Assembly (NCBI RefSeq): GCF_027587025.1
Contig: NZ_JAPPTI010000001.1
Coordinates: 744,001 to 808,000 of the forward strand
Direction of reading: 5' to 3'
From: Vibrio sp. LaRot3
Lineage (GTDB): Bacteria > Pseudomonadota > Gammaproteobacteria > Enterobacterales > Vibrionaceae
DNA length: 64,000 nucleotides
Positions 25,978 through 34,770 of the stretch are shown piece after piece; position 1 is the stretch's first letter, and each line of letters starts with the position of its first letter. Made by a program: the position numbers and the translations under genes. Under the pieces are notes generated by a model that was not told where the DNA came from, made no database searches, and saw only the letters and a program-made list of their open reading frames with translations.

Positions 25978-27081
25978 TTAATCGATCAGACCGTATTCTT
26001 TCGCCAGAATATCAACAATCTCTTGCTTAGGATTGTCACTCAACTGAATAGGTTGCCCTGTGATCTTCTCTGCGATGCCTGTATAGGTTTTAGATATATC
26101 CATCAATGCTTCTAGCGGTAATTCATTATCACGCGCGAGTGCTTCACGTTCAGGCATGCGATCTTTATTCAACAAGATATCCGCATCAGGGAAGTGATTC
26201 AGCAAGAACTGGCGGAAACCTTCTTTCGAATTCTCGACAATGTTGCCGTTTTGGTATTCTTTTTCGTCCCAAATACGTGAAGAATCCGGCGTGCCAACTT
26301 CATCCATGTAAATCAGCTTTTCATTGCCTGCTGCATCGTTTACGTAACCAAATTCGAATTTGGTATCAACGAAAATTTGTTCTACTTCGGCAAGTGCATC
26401 GCTGATCACACCGAAGCCTTCACGTAGAAGTTTTTCGTACTTGGTGATGTCTTGTTGTTGAGAGAAGTTGAAGGCGGCAAAGTTATCTTCAATGTTCTTA
26501 CGCGTAATGTTGACATCGTCAGCTTCGGGTACGCCGGGAATACCTTTTAAAATGCCTTTGGTGGATGGGGTCATCAACAGATCTGGCAGAGCTTTGTCTT
26601 TCTCAAGACCTTCTGGTAGTTCAATACCACAGAACTCTCTCTCACCTTTGCTGTATGCTCGCCACATTGAACCTGTGATGTATTTACGGCAAATAGCTTC
26701 AATCATGATAGGTTTGGCTTTTTGTACGATCCAAACCAATGGGTGAGGGATATCAAGAATGTGGCTATCGGCAAGCCTATTGTCTTTAAACAGCTTAAAC
26801 CAATGGTTAGAGATAGCATTCAGTGCTGCGCCTTTACCAGGAACGCCTTTTAGGCCACCTTGTCCGTGCCAAATACAGTCAAACGCAGAGATGCGATCGC
26901 TGATAACCATGATTGCAAGTGGTGCATCCGGTGCAACATCATAACCTTTCTCTTTAATTAGGCGTTGGCTATCTTGCTCAGTTAACCAGTAAACAGAACG
27001 AACTTTGCCACTGTGTACAGGTTTGTCGGTGCGAATAGGTAGGTCGTCATTAACGGCGAGGACTTGATCAGCGAGACTCAT
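25978..27081 (-). CDS. purC: Phosphoribosylaminoimidazole-succinocarboxamide synthase
   Basis: The 367-residue enzyme joins aspartate to CAIR with ATP in purine synthesis. It is of the longer form, closer to fungal Ade1 and Vibrio PurC, than the 237-residue E. coli type. Motifs include the N-terminal [43 protein letters not shown] and [13 protein letters not shown], all typical of SAICAR synthetases. It is a single gene with a PurR-like palindrome 82 bases upstream. Confidence 0.95.
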   Translation of the reverse strand: MSLADQVLAVNDDLPIRTDKPVHSGKVRSVYWLTEQDSQRLIKEKGYDVAPDAPLAIMVISDRISAFDCIWHGQGGLKGVPGKGAALNAISNHWFKLFKDNRLADSHILDIPHPLVWIVQKAKPIMIEAICRKYITGSMWRAYSKGEREFCGIELPEGLEKDKALPDLLMTPSTKGILKGIPGVPEADDVNITRKNIEDNFAAFNFSQQQDITKYEKLLREGFGVISDALAEVEQIFVDTKFEFGYVNDAAGNEKLIYMDEVGTPDSSRIWDEKEYQNGNIVENSKEGFRQFLLNHFPDADILLNKDRMPEREALARDNELPLEALMDISKTYTGIAEKITGQPIQLSDNPKQEIVDILAKEYGLID

Positions 27082-27161
27082 GAGATATTCCTATCGTTTA
27101 CATGAAAGTGATAACAGATTTGAGTCGCATGATACCAGAAGTAGAAGAGTGTTCCAGATAA

Positions 27162-27179
27162 AAAGCAAACGTTTGCTTT
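27162..27179. promoter_or_regulatory. PurR operator upstream of purC
   Basis: A perfect 18-base palindrome with half-site AAAGCAAAC. Its core, AAGCAAAC/GTTTGCTT, matches the PurR consensus ACGCAAAC/GTTTGCGT at all but two symmetric positions. The location upstream of purC supports purine repression. Confidence 0.85.
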
Positions 27180-27204
27180 ATTTTTTCAAATTGGATGAAC
27201 GGCA

Positions 27205-27232
27205 AAAGAAAAGCCTCTCGTAAGAGAGGCTA
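27205..27232 (-). terminator. Terminator of the sulA-like gene
   Basis: Read leftward, AGCCTCTC pairs with GAGAGGCT and is followed by TTTCTTTT. It lies 22 bases after the stop. Confidence 0.8.
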
Positions 27233-27253
27233 AAAGACGTATTGCTGAGCTTG

Positions 27254-27643
27254 TTAATGGTACTGGTTTACTCTGCCCTCAACAAAAAACACCTCGCAGT
27301 TATGTTGGTGTGCTAAATCGGTCAGCAGGCGTTGGTTTAATGGGTCAATCGCATTCGATGCGACAATGGCACTCGCGTTGCCCGATTTAATCGCTTTCAT
27401 AACAATTTCCAATTCAGATTGAATATTAGAATCTTTAAGCTGAATGATTTTTTTGCAGCTAACGTTTGATGCCGAAAACTGTGCGAAATCAGGGCGAGGG
27501 CATTGAGCGGTGAAGAAGATCCACTGACTTTGTAGCGAAAGGCCAGCTAAGCGATTCAGGATATCGTTATCAATATTCATTGGTGACGTTGGTCGTGCAA
27601 GTACATTGTATTTTGAGAAAGATTGAGTATGTGCCTGAATCAT
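27254..27643 (-). CDS. sulA: SulA-like SOS cell-division inhibitor
   Basis: The 129-residue protein resembles the RecA-like core of SulA in the segment LSLQSQWIFFTAQCPRPDF, followed by KIIQLKDSN and a Walker-like stretch without a P-loop. E. coli SulA (169 residues) caps FtsZ polymerisation during DNA damage. The start follows AAGGAC, and a full LexA box lies 24 bases upstream. The SOS link makes the SulA call credible despite the short length; the assignment from sequence alone is moderate. Confidence 0.65.
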   Translation of the reverse strand: MIQAHTQSFSKYNVLARPTSPMNIDNDILNRLAGLSLQSQWIFFTAQCPRPDFAQFSASNVSCKKIIQLKDSNIQSELEIVMKAIKSGNASAIVASNAIDPLNQRLLTDLAHQHNCEVFFVEGRVNQYH

Positions 27644-27666
27644 AATTAACTGTCCTTATATACATG

Positions 27667-27682
27667 CTGTATGTGTATACAG
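27667..27682. promoter_or_regulatory. LexA box of the sulA-like gene
   Basis: CTGT-N8-ACAG with an AT-rich centre (ATGTGTAT) exactly fits the gammaproteobacterial LexA site. It is 24 bases upstream of the start codon. Confidence 0.85.
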
Positions 27683-27848
27683 TAGTTTCATTTTGAGGTG
27701 AGATCAAGCCTTTTGTGCATTAATTCATCAAGAAATTTGCATTCCATACTGAGGTTTATGGTTAAAGCGTTGAATTTTAATGATTAATTGTTTTTGATAG
27801 AGAGGGGGGGAGGAATTGCGAATGAATGATTTGCTGAAGGAGTGAACC

Positions 27849-27862
27849 ACTGTATATACAGT
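27849..27862. repeat. Perfect 14-base palindrome with LexA-like half-sites
   Basis: ACTGTATATACAGT is self-complementary. It sits in a wider inverted repeat (CCACTGTA at 27847-27854, TACAGTGG at 27876-27883). The half-sites resemble LexA ends, but the spacing is four bases instead of eight. Confidence 0.4.
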
Positions 27863-27905
27863 ACTTATGGTGTCATACAGTGGTATTTGAAATCATTGAC
27901 AGGTC

Positions 27906-28622
27906 TTAGTCAGCGGTTAAGAAGCGTTGTGGGAAGTCACTAAAAATGCCATCGAGACTAGGCAAATGTTTTATTTGCTCAGGCTGATTGACGGTATAGC
28001 TCCACACTTTGTAGCCACATTTTTGTAGTTGCTTAATCTCGTCTTCATTTAGATGACAAATGTCTAAGTTGCATCCTACGGCATCCACGTCCTTGAGCAA
28101 CTGTTTGTCTGCGTCGGTTAATTTATCGCTAAGAACCGCGATTGGATAATCGCTCTCGCATTGGTGGATGGCTCTTAACATTTCGTGGCTAAAGCTAGAG
28201 ATGACGATGCGCTCTGCTGGAAAACGGTGTTTTTCTAATAGATGTTTTAACTGATTGGCCACAGTGTTGAATTGTTGAGTATTGAGTTTAACTTCAATAT
28301 TGAGTTTGATCGCTAAAGGTAGCGCGTATGTAAGGAGTTGGTCGAGAGTCAGCAGCGGTTCTAAATTGAATCTAGGTGCAAACCATCCACCAAAATCGAA
28401 TTGTTGTAGTTGTTCTAAGGTATAGCTGTCGACGCGGCCAAAACCATTACTGCAACGATCTATCGTATGGTCATGGCAAACCACAAGGTGGCCATCTTTG
28501 GTGGGTTGTACATCAAACTCAACCCATTCTAAGCCAAGTTCAATAGCGGCTTGAATACTGATCAGGGTATTTTCCGGGTAATGCCCCGCGATGCCTCGGT
28601 GACCGATGAGGGTGATTGGCAT
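27906..28622 (-). CDS. Glycerophosphodiester phosphodiesterase
   Basis: The 238-residue protein has the TIM-barrel motifs of the GDPD family: HRGIAGHYPENTL at the N-terminus (catalytic His and metal-site residues), VEFDVQPTKDGHLVVCHD near 35, and NIEVKLN near 110. It hydrolyses glycerophosphodiesters to glycerol-3-phosphate and an alcohol. There is no signal peptide, so it is cytoplasmic like UgpQ. No ugp transporter genes lie beside it. It is transcribed alone. Confidence 0.9.
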   Translation of the reverse strand: MPITLIGHRGIAGHYPENTLISIQAAIELGLEWVEFDVQPTKDGHLVVCHDHTIDRCSNGFGRVDSYTLEQLQQFDFGGWFAPRFNLEPLLTLDQLLTYALPLAIKLNIEVKLNTQQFNTVANQLKHLLEKHRFPAERIVISSFSHEMLRAIHQCESDYPIAVLSDKLTDADKQLLKDVDAVGCNLDICHLNEDEIKQLQKCGYKVWSYTVNQPEQIKHLPSLDGIFSDFPQRFLTAD

Positions 28623-28814
28623 GTTTGCTCCAAAGTAGTAGCGATAGTGTAGATAATAGCAATCGAAATGTGACAGTAGTGACCAACTACATGCTTAAAA
28701 TTGCGGTATTTTTAGTCACTTGATTCGCATTAATCGTAATATTCAACATTATATTGGAGTTTAAAGGCGTAATGTTAGTACAATTTAAAGAGTTGTGTTA
28801 ACAAGGATCGAAAC

Positions 28815-29768
28815 ATGAAAATAGGCGTAATTGGTGCAGGTGCTGTTGGCGTAGGTATATGTAATTATCTGCTCACGTTAGGTAGCGTCAGTGAGCTAGT
28901 CCTACTGGATCAAAACCGCGAGAGAGCAGAGGGGGAAGTTTATGACTTTCGTCATACCGCCGCTCTGACGTTTTCAAAAAATACCAATATTATCCCAACC
29001 GATGATTATTTGAGCCTGATTGAATCCGATATTGTGGTTATCACGGCGGGCGCGCAAATCAAACAAGGCCAAACCCGAATGGATTTGGCGGAAATCAATA
29101 GCAAAATTGGTGTCGAGATAGCGCAGAATATTGAGCGTGTTGCGCCGAAAGCGACACTAATCGTAGTGACTAATCCTTGTGATATTGTGACGCATTGCAT
29201 TGTTAAGAATACCCAGTTCCCAGCAAGCAAAGTGATCAGTAGTGGTTGTGTGATTGATACGGCTCGTCTTATGTCGATTGTTGCTAATCGAGTCAACCTT
29301 GATCCGAAAAACGTGTTTGGCTATGTGCTAGGTGAACATGGTAGCCATTGTTTTACACCTAAAAGCCTGATTTCTATCGCCGGTCAACCCGCAGATTATT
29401 ACTGCGATACTCACCATATTGCCCGCATAGACGCAGATGAGTTGCTAGAATCGGTCAAGCAAGCGGGTTATGAGATCTTTAAACGTAAGCAGAATACTAC
29501 TCACGGTATTGCCGCGAGCGTATTTCGTATTATTCAAGCGATTAAAATCAACGAACGATCGGTGCTGCCTGTTGCGACACTAATGCAGGGTGAGTACGGC
29601 ATCAAAGATGTGGTAATCAGCTTACCAACAGTCGTGGGTAAAAATGGCGCAGAGATGATATTGCAACATCCTTTTAGTGATGAAGAACTCGAAACGTTAC
29701 ACACAATTCGCGACAATTTGCGTGAATCAATTGAACGTGTTGGCCAAGCGACGGGACTGAATGTCTAA
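28815..29768 (+). CDS. Lactate/malate dehydrogenase-family enzyme
   Basis: The 317-residue NAD enzyme has the glycine-rich loop GAGAVGVG near residue 7, the loop AGAQIKQGQTRMDL near 86, the catalytic Asp/Arg in VIDTARL, and the active-site His in GEHGSH near 177. All residues for hydride transfer are present. Ungapped alignment to Bacillus L-lactate dehydrogenase puts Ile where lactate enzymes have Gln102 and malate enzymes have Arg. The 2-hydroxy acid substrate is therefore uncertain; hydroxyisocaproate dehydrogenases also carry an aliphatic residue there. The ribosome site is AAGGA. It is a single gene. Confidence 0.85.
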   Translation: MKIGVIGAGAVGVGICNYLLTLGSVSELVLLDQNRERAEGEVYDFRHTAALTFSKNTNIIPTDDYLSLIESDIVVITAGAQIKQGQTRMDLAEINSKIGVEIAQNIERVAPKATLIVVTNPCDIVTHCIVKNTQFPASKVISSGCVIDTARLMSIVANRVNLDPKNVFGYVLGEHGSHCFTPKSLISIAGQPADYYCDTHHIARIDADELLESVKQAGYEIFKRKQNTTHGIAASVFRIIQAIKINERSVLPVATLMQGEYGIKDVVISLPTVVGKNGAEMILQHPFSDEELETLHTIRDNLRESIERVGQATGLNV

Positions 29769-29861
29769 CTGAGCAAAGGCTTCTAGCTGTATTGATTTGT
29801 CACCTTGGTATGCGTTGGCTAAGTGCCATAATCACACAGTATGATGTAAGTCATTCTCTAT

Positions 29862-29893
29862 ATAATACCCAGCTATTTAGTTGGGTATTTTTA
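29862..29893 (+). terminator. Terminator after the dehydrogenase gene
   Basis: AATACCCA pairs with TGGGTATT across a ten-base loop, followed by T-rich sequence. It ends the dehydrogenase transcript ahead of the two-component genes. Confidence 0.7.
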
Positions 29894-29976
29894 TGCCATT
29901 TGCACTCATTATTTTGTTGTCACCAAAGTATCTCCGGATTAGAATCACAACCTTTCTCATTTAGATTGTGTGAACC

Positions 29977-30645
29977 ATGTCTCGTATTTTAGTTGTTGAT
30001 GACGATGTAGAACTGAACCAACTTATCTGTGAAGTGTTGAGTTTAGAAGGTTATCAGGTATCGAGTGTTTACTGCGGTGAAACGGCATTACAGTTTCTAG
30101 AAAAAAACGCAGTCGACCTTGTTTTACTGGATGTGATGTTACCAAAACTGAGTGGCTTGCAAGTGGCGCGTCGCATTTGTCAGCGCTTTGCTACTCCAAT
30201 CTTAATGTTGACCGCACTTAACGATGAGTCGTCCATGCTAGATGGCTATCAAGCGGGCGCTGACCAATACATGGCAAAACCGTTTAAAGTGCCTGAACTG
30301 ATTACTCGAATAAAAGCCATTTTCCGCCGTGTAGGGCTGGAAAAGCAGCGTCAAAATGGTCTTGCACAGAATCAGACGGAATTTTGCGATGCCATTAATA
30401 ATCTGCCTTTTACTGGTACAGAATCGGATCTTCTTGGCTACTTGATGCGCAATGAAGGGGTTGTGGTCTCTAAAGCTGAATTACAGATAGAAGTGCTTAA
30501 GAAAGAACTGAGTCCTTTTGACCGTAACCTCGATATGCACATTAGTAACCTACGTAAAAAATTGGTTGAGGCGGGCATGTCCAAGCAACATATCAAAACC
30601 GTGCGTGGAAAAGGCTACAGCTTTATCGAAACGGTACGAGACTAA
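29977..30645 (+). CDS. OmpR-family response regulator (CpxR-like)
   Basis: The 222-residue regulator has a receiver domain with the acidic pair in VVDDDVEL, the phospho-accepting Asp in LVLLDVMLP near 52, Thr in LTALND and Lys in MAKPF. A winged-helix DNA-binding domain follows, with LDMHISNLRKKL and VRGKGYSF. The C-terminal domain is closest in pattern to CpxR. The sensor gene follows three bases after the stop. The regulon is not shown here. Confidence 0.93.
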   Translation: MSRILVVDDDVELNQLICEVLSLEGYQVSSVYCGETALQFLEKNAVDLVLLDVMLPKLSGLQVARRICQRFATPILMLTALNDESSMLDGYQAGADQYMAKPFKVPELITRIKAIFRRVGLEKQRQNGLAQNQTEFCDAINNLPFTGTESDLLGYLMRNEGVVVSKAELQIEVLKKELSPFDRNLDMHISNLRKKLVEAGMSKQHIKTVRGKGYSFIETVRD

Positions 30646-30648
30646 CCT

Positions 30649-32025
30649 GTGCTATTTCGTTGTCCCTCGTTTATTGAAAAACGCAAAGATGGCTTAGCAT
30701 TCAACTTATTCAGCTACATGTCGCTGGTGGTTTTATCGATTTTATTGCTTCAAGGCATCACTGAAAAAGCGCTAGTTCGCACCACCTTAATGTTGCCTGA
30801 TAGCGTTAAAGCAGAAATGCGAGATTTGGCTCATCAAGCTAATGTGTTGATAGAAGCGGGGGATATGGATGAGCTTGCCGATTGGGAGCGAGCACAGCCT
30901 TTCTATCTGTTTGTACTTGATAGCGACAAACAACCACTGACCCACCGTAAAATGCATCCTCATTTTGAGTTTAAGCTGCGTTTTTTGCGTAAGCTCGATG
31001 ACTTAATGAATGATAGGGTCAACAAGCCTCTGATCGGCCAACCTTTGATTGGTGAAAACTTGCTGGTTATTCAGTTACCTAGTGAGTTACATCCAGCACA
31101 CCTATTTCTGAATTATCTGATGGTAAGCAAGTTCGTGATTGCTTTTGCCATCATGGGACTGTTTTCGTTGATCATTGCTCGCCAGTTGCAGAAGCCACTC
31201 GATCGTTTACGTGAAGCCAGCCACCGAGTTGCAATGGGTGACTTTGACGTTAACGTGGTATCAGAGCTGCAATCCAATACCCGTGAATTTAATGAGCTAG
31301 CACAAGACTTCGATAACATGAGTCAGCAAATTCATTCCCTTGCGAATAAGCAAAAGCAGCTTATCCGGGATGTCTCTCATGAGTTAAGAACGCCTTTGGC
31401 TAGACAAAACTTAGCGCTTCATTTGCTTAAGTATAAAGTTGAACCAAGTGACATTCATTTGGTTGAACGCGCAGAGCGAGAAGTGGAAGTGATGGACAGC
31501 TTGATTGATGAGATCCTCACGTACAGCCGTTTAGAAAACGCCCGTTATGAAGTCGAGATGGCAGAGCTCAATTTGCAAGAGTGTATTGATGGCGTTATCG
31601 CACAGAGCCGTCCTGCACTTAAGCCAAACCAGACGTTGCTGTCCAATTTGAATGAATTTCTTCCCCATGCCTTGGCTGACCAAAGGTTAGTGGCGCGCTG
31701 CGTACAAAACTTGATTACCAATTCCATTAAATATGCCGGGAGTGATGCCCGCATTGACGTTAAAACCATGCAGCGATCGTATCGCGACCAAACCTATTTG
31801 GTGATTGCGGTGGAAGATAACGGTAAAGGTATTGATGAAGACAAGCTTAAAGAGATCTTTATGCCATTTGCTCGTTTAGACACTGCGCGCGATAAACAGT
31901 CTGGTGGTTACGGGCTAGGGCTTGCGATTGTTAAAGAGTCAATGAAACTGATGGACGGTCACGTGTACGCGTACAACAAGCCGCAAGGCGGCCTGTGTAT
32001 CGAACTATTGTTTCAGCTAGCTTAG
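30649..32025 (+). CDS. Sensor histidine kinase (CpxA-like)
   Basis: The 458-residue membrane kinase has two transmembrane helices (about residues 19-41 and 160-182) bracketing a periplasmic domain of about 115 residues. A HAMP linker follows, then the H-box RDVSHELRTPLAR near 240 with the phosphorylated His. The ATP-binding domain shows the N-box (QNLITNSIKYA), EDNGKGI, and GGYGLGLAIV. The start is a GTG just after the regulator stop. Its 3' end overlaps that of the convergent PilW-like gene by nine bases. Confidence 0.93.
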   Translation: MLFRCPSFIEKRKDGLAFNLFSYMSLVVLSILLLQGITEKALVRTTLMLPDSVKAEMRDLAHQANVLIEAGDMDELADWERAQPFYLFVLDSDKQPLTHRKMHPHFEFKLRFLRKLDDLMNDRVNKPLIGQPLIGENLLVIQLPSELHPAHLFLNYLMVSKFVIAFAIMGLFSLIIARQLQKPLDRLREASHRVAMGDFDVNVVSELQSNTREFNELAQDFDNMSQQIHSLANKQKQLIRDVSHELRTPLARQNLALHLLKYKVEPSDIHLVERAEREVEVMDSLIDEILTYSRLENARYEVEMAELNLQECIDGVIAQSRPALKPNQTLLSNLNEFLPHALADQRLVARCVQNLITNSIKYAGSDARIDVKTMQRSYRDQTYLVIAVEDNGKGIDEDKLKEIFMPFARLDTARDKQSGGYGLGLAIVKESMKLMDGHVYAYNKPQGGLCIELLFQLA

Positions 32026-32733
32026 GTTGTCTAGCTGATCTTGGTATTTTTGCTTCATACCTTGGTTACCAGCCTTATCTTCCAGCTCAACCATTAAACG
32101 TAGCGCATCTTTTTTGAGGCCATAGCTCTGGGTGAACTGCATCAAGCGAATCCGAGCGTTGATTAAATCACCTTCTTCAATTTCCAGCTTGGCCAAGTTA
32201 AGCGTCGAACGATAGCGCATCGGTTGATGGTCTAACGCGCGTTTGAAATACTCGATAGATTGCTCTCGGTTGCCTGCTTTTAATGCACAAAAGGCGGCAT
32301 TTTCGTAGCTGCCAGAAATGAGGTAGTAGTATGGCTGAGAGATTGCACGATTAAAGAACGCATCCGCTTGCTCATATTCCCCTTTTTTGCACAAATAAGT
32401 ACCGTAGTTGTTGAGAACATTCCCGTTGCGTGGGTGGTGAGAAAGTGCGCGTTTGTACAAACCTTCGGCAGCCTCGTCTTCACCTACTTTCTCGTAGTAA
32501 TGCGCCATAGAGAGTTGGGCGCGGTAAAAAGTCGGGTCGTGATTGAGTGCGATTTGAAGATTTTCTCGTGCTTTGATCATATTGCCTTGCTCAAGATACC
32601 CCATACCTAATGCAAGACGAGCTTCAGCGCGCTCTTGTGGCTCTGATTGAATTTCGGTTTTGGTCGTTTCGGTTACGCTTACGCAGGCAGTTAAAGAGAG
32701 TGTGGTCAATGCAATGACGCTTAACTTGAGCAT
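32017..32733 (-). CDS. TPR lipoprotein of the PilF/PilW family
   Basis: This lipoprotein of about 238 residues has lipobox LTAC and at least five tetratricopeptide repeats (ALGMGYLEQGNMIKARENLQ and following). The pattern is that of PilF/PilW, which helps assemble the type IV pilus secretin. The start follows GTGGAG by six bases; a longer frame begins at that GTG. No pilus genes flank it, and the usual rlmN-pilW-rodZ-ispG context is missing, so it may be a paralog with another role. Confidence 0.75.
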   Translation of the reverse strand: MLKLSVIALTTLSLTACVSVTETTKTEIQSEPQERAEARLALGMGYLEQGNMIKARENLQIALNHDPTFYRAQLSMAHYYEKVGEDEAAEGLYKRALSHHPRNGNVLNNYGTYLCKKGEYEQADAFFNRAISQPYYYLISGSYENAAFCALKAGNREQSIEYFKRALDHQPMRYRSTLNLAKLEIEEGDLINARIRLMQFTQSYGLKKDALRLMVELEDKAGNQGMKQKYQDQLDNLS

Positions 32734-32833
32734 GAAAGTCTCCACGGAAAATTTATCTCAAGTATAGGGTTTACGATATGTGCGACGGGAGTGAGTTATT
32801 GAACTGATGCGATCAAAGCGACAGCATCAAATG

Positions 32834-32862
32834 TAAGAAAGGGCTATTCGACATAGCCCTGA
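32834..32862 (-). terminator. Terminator of metA
   Basis: Read leftward, AGGGCTA pairs with TAGCCCT around seven bases, followed by TTCTT. It is close to the metA stop. Confidence 0.7.
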
Positions 32863-32868
32863 GAGTGA

Positions 32869-33810
32869 CTAATCATCTTTAGTGAAGTTATCTTCGCTGA
32901 AGTGTTCCAAGTCGAATGGTGTTTGTTGATAAACGCAGTAGTTCAACCAGTTAGCGAACAATAAGTGGCCGTGGCTCCGCCAGCTCGCACGAGGGGCGTT
33001 GTCGGGGTTGTTATTCGGATAATAGTTGACTGGAATAATCGGCTCCATGCCTTCGCCTAAGTCACGAACGTACTCATTGTGAAGCGTATGGGCGTCGTAT
33101 TCAGGGTGACCAGTAACAAATACATTTCGCTTATCTTTTGTCGCTGCAAGGTACACGCCGGCAACATCCGATGTTGCGAGAATATCTAGGTCAGTATGTT
33201 CTGCGAGATACTCTGATGAAAAATCGGCGTAACGCGAGTGCGGAGCTAAAAATTCATCGTCAAAACCACGAAGGATTGGATTGAACGGGTCATGGGTTTG
33301 ATGTTTATAAACCCCTGAAAGCTTCTCTTTGCGAGTACGCTTGGGTAAGTCGTACAACAGCTTTAAACCCGCTTGCGCGGCCCAACAAACGTAAAGTGTT
33401 GAGGTCACGTGGTCTTTGGCCCAATTCATGATGTTTTGTAGATGCTCCCAATAGATAACATCTTCAAATTGCACTAAACCAAGTGGCGCACCCGTGATGA
33501 TCATACCATCGAAGTTGCGCTCTTTTACCATCTCAAATTGGCGGTAAAAGTTGTCTAAATGCTCCGTTGGCGTGTTTTTACTTGGTCGGTTATCGATGCG
33601 TAACAACTCAATATCCACTTGCAGCGGACTATTGGACAGCAAACGTAGAAATTGAGTTTCCGTCTCAATTTTCTTCGGCATAAGATTGAGGATCAGTACC
33701 TTAAGCGGACGAATCCCTTGAGTGGATGCGCGAGTCTCAGACATCACGAAGATGTTTTCGGTGCGCAACACGTCTGATGCAGGTAGTTGATCGGGGATCT
33801 TAATTGGCAC
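32869..33810 (-). CDS. metA: Homoserine O-succinyltransferase
   Basis: The 313-residue enzyme acylates homoserine in the first step specific to methionine synthesis. The GTG start gives a [11 protein letters not shown]-terminus that aligns with E. coli MetA and follows GGGAGA by seven bases. Typical motifs are the catalytic Cys in [10 protein letters not shown] near 142 and the His in FVTGHPEYD near 235 with a nearby Glu. It is a single gene under apparent MetJ control. Confidence 0.95.
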   Translation of the reverse strand: MPIKIPDQLPASDVLRTENIFVMSETRASTQGIRPLKVLILNLMPKKIETETQFLRLLSNSPLQVDIELLRIDNRPSKNTPTEHLDNFYRQFEMVKERNFDGMIITGAPLGLVQFEDVIYWEHLQNIMNWAKDHVTSTLYVCWAAQAGLKLLYDLPKRTRKEKLSGVYKHQTHDPFNPILRGFDDEFLAPHSRYADFSSEYLAEHTDLDILATSDVAGVYLAATKDKRNVFVTGHPEYDAHTLHNEYVRDLGEGMEPIIPVNYYPNNNPDNAPRASWRSHGHLLFANWLNYCVYQQTPFDLEHFSEDNFTKDD

Positions 33811-33827
33811 AGCTTTCTCCCTAAAGC

Positions 33828-33851
33828 GTATTTCTAGACGTCTATACATCT
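33828..33851. promoter_or_regulatory. MetJ boxes upstream of metA
   Basis: A perfect AGACGTCT met box (33836-33843) is followed directly by ATACATCT (six of eight matches) and preceded by a weaker half-match. Tandem eight-base units just upstream of the metA start fit MetJ repression by S-adenosylmethionine. Confidence 0.8.
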
Positions 33852-33934
33852 AAACTTACAATAATCATTATGAGATGTCGATAACAAATTTCAGTATACT
33901 AACCGCTTGAAGATACCGAGGATTAAAGCCTGTA

Positions 33935-34336
33935 GTGAAAAAGAAACCAACATTAACGCTTATTCGCGGTATTCCGGGTTCAGGGAAAAGTACAGCGGCA
34001 AAGCGCATAGATGCACATCACTTTGAAGCGGATATGTTCTTTGTGACAGAGCAAGGTGAATATCAGTTTGACCCGCTAAAACTTAAGCAAGCCCATGCTT
34101 GGTGTTTCGAGCAAACTCAGTTGGCCTTACAACAGGGCGAGGATGTGGTGGTATCGAATACGTTTGTACGTCGTTGGGAAATCATGCCTTATTTTCGGTT
34201 AGCCAAACAGCTGAATGTGACGTTTCAAGTACGGGTATGCAGCGGCGAATTTGGCAGTATTCATGGCGTAGAGCCCGCAACCATTAATAATATGAAGGCA
34301 AGGTGGCAAACATGGCAAAACGAACGCCAATTGTAG
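33935..34336 (+). CDS. Small P-loop ATPase/kinase-like protein
   Basis: The 133-residue protein has a Walker A motif GIPGSGKST near residue 13 and a short nucleoside/polynucleotide kinase-like core (EADMFFV, DVVVSNTFVRRWE). The length suits a minimal P-loop kinase of the AAA_33 type. The substrate is unknown. The start is a GTG with GAGGA 11 bases upstream. The next gene begins inside its 3' end, so the two are likely co-expressed. Confidence 0.75.
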   Translation: MKKKPTLTLIRGIPGSGKSTAAKRIDAHHFEADMFFVTEQGEYQFDPLKLKQAHAWCFEQTQLALQQGEDVVVSNTFVRRWEIMPYFRLAKQLNVTFQVRVCSGEFGSIHGVEPATINNMKARWQTWQNERQL

Positions 34337-34749
34337 AGATGACCTCGTATGGCATCTATGACAAGTGGGATTCTCGCGCTAAAGCGCTACCCAAAATTCA
34401 ACAATTTACGACAACGGTCAGTGCGGATGAAAACGTAGAGTTTGGCTTTATTGTCAACATCAAACGAGCGAAAGGGAAGGTGATCCAGTTTGTGATTGAT
34501 CACCCAGGAGTGATTGGCAAAAAAGGACAATTGCTTGCCCCTTTTGATGGTGAACTGCACGTTGGAAGCAATGATTGGGATTTTTACCTAGGTGATACCA
34601 TACAATTACTCTGTCCCATTGATGGCTTAGAATCCAACTACGGCCCTTGGCGTATGTCTATTGAACTGGATGGAAAAGTCATTGCAGAAAAGACCTTCCA
34701 AGTCGTCGCTCGAGACGAAGGCCGATTTTGGAAACAGCGCGGCTTCTAA
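34312..34749 (+). CDS. DUF3859 domain protein
   Basis: The 145-residue protein matches the DUF3859 pattern as I recall it, a beta-rich domain with GPWRMSIELDGKVIAEKTFQVV near the C-terminus. No signal peptide or membrane segment is seen. The ATG follows AAGG by eight bases and lies 25 bases inside the kinase-like gene. Function unknown. Confidence 0.75.
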   Translation: MAKRTPIVEMTSYGIYDKWDSRAKALPKIQQFTTTVSADENVEFGFIVNIKRAKGKVIQFVIDHPGVIGKKGQLLAPFDGELHVGSNDWDFYLGDTIQLLCPIDGLESNYGPWRMSIELDGKVIAEKTFQVVARDEGRFWKQRGF

Positions 34750-34770
34750 ATCGACCTCTTATTTTATTGA

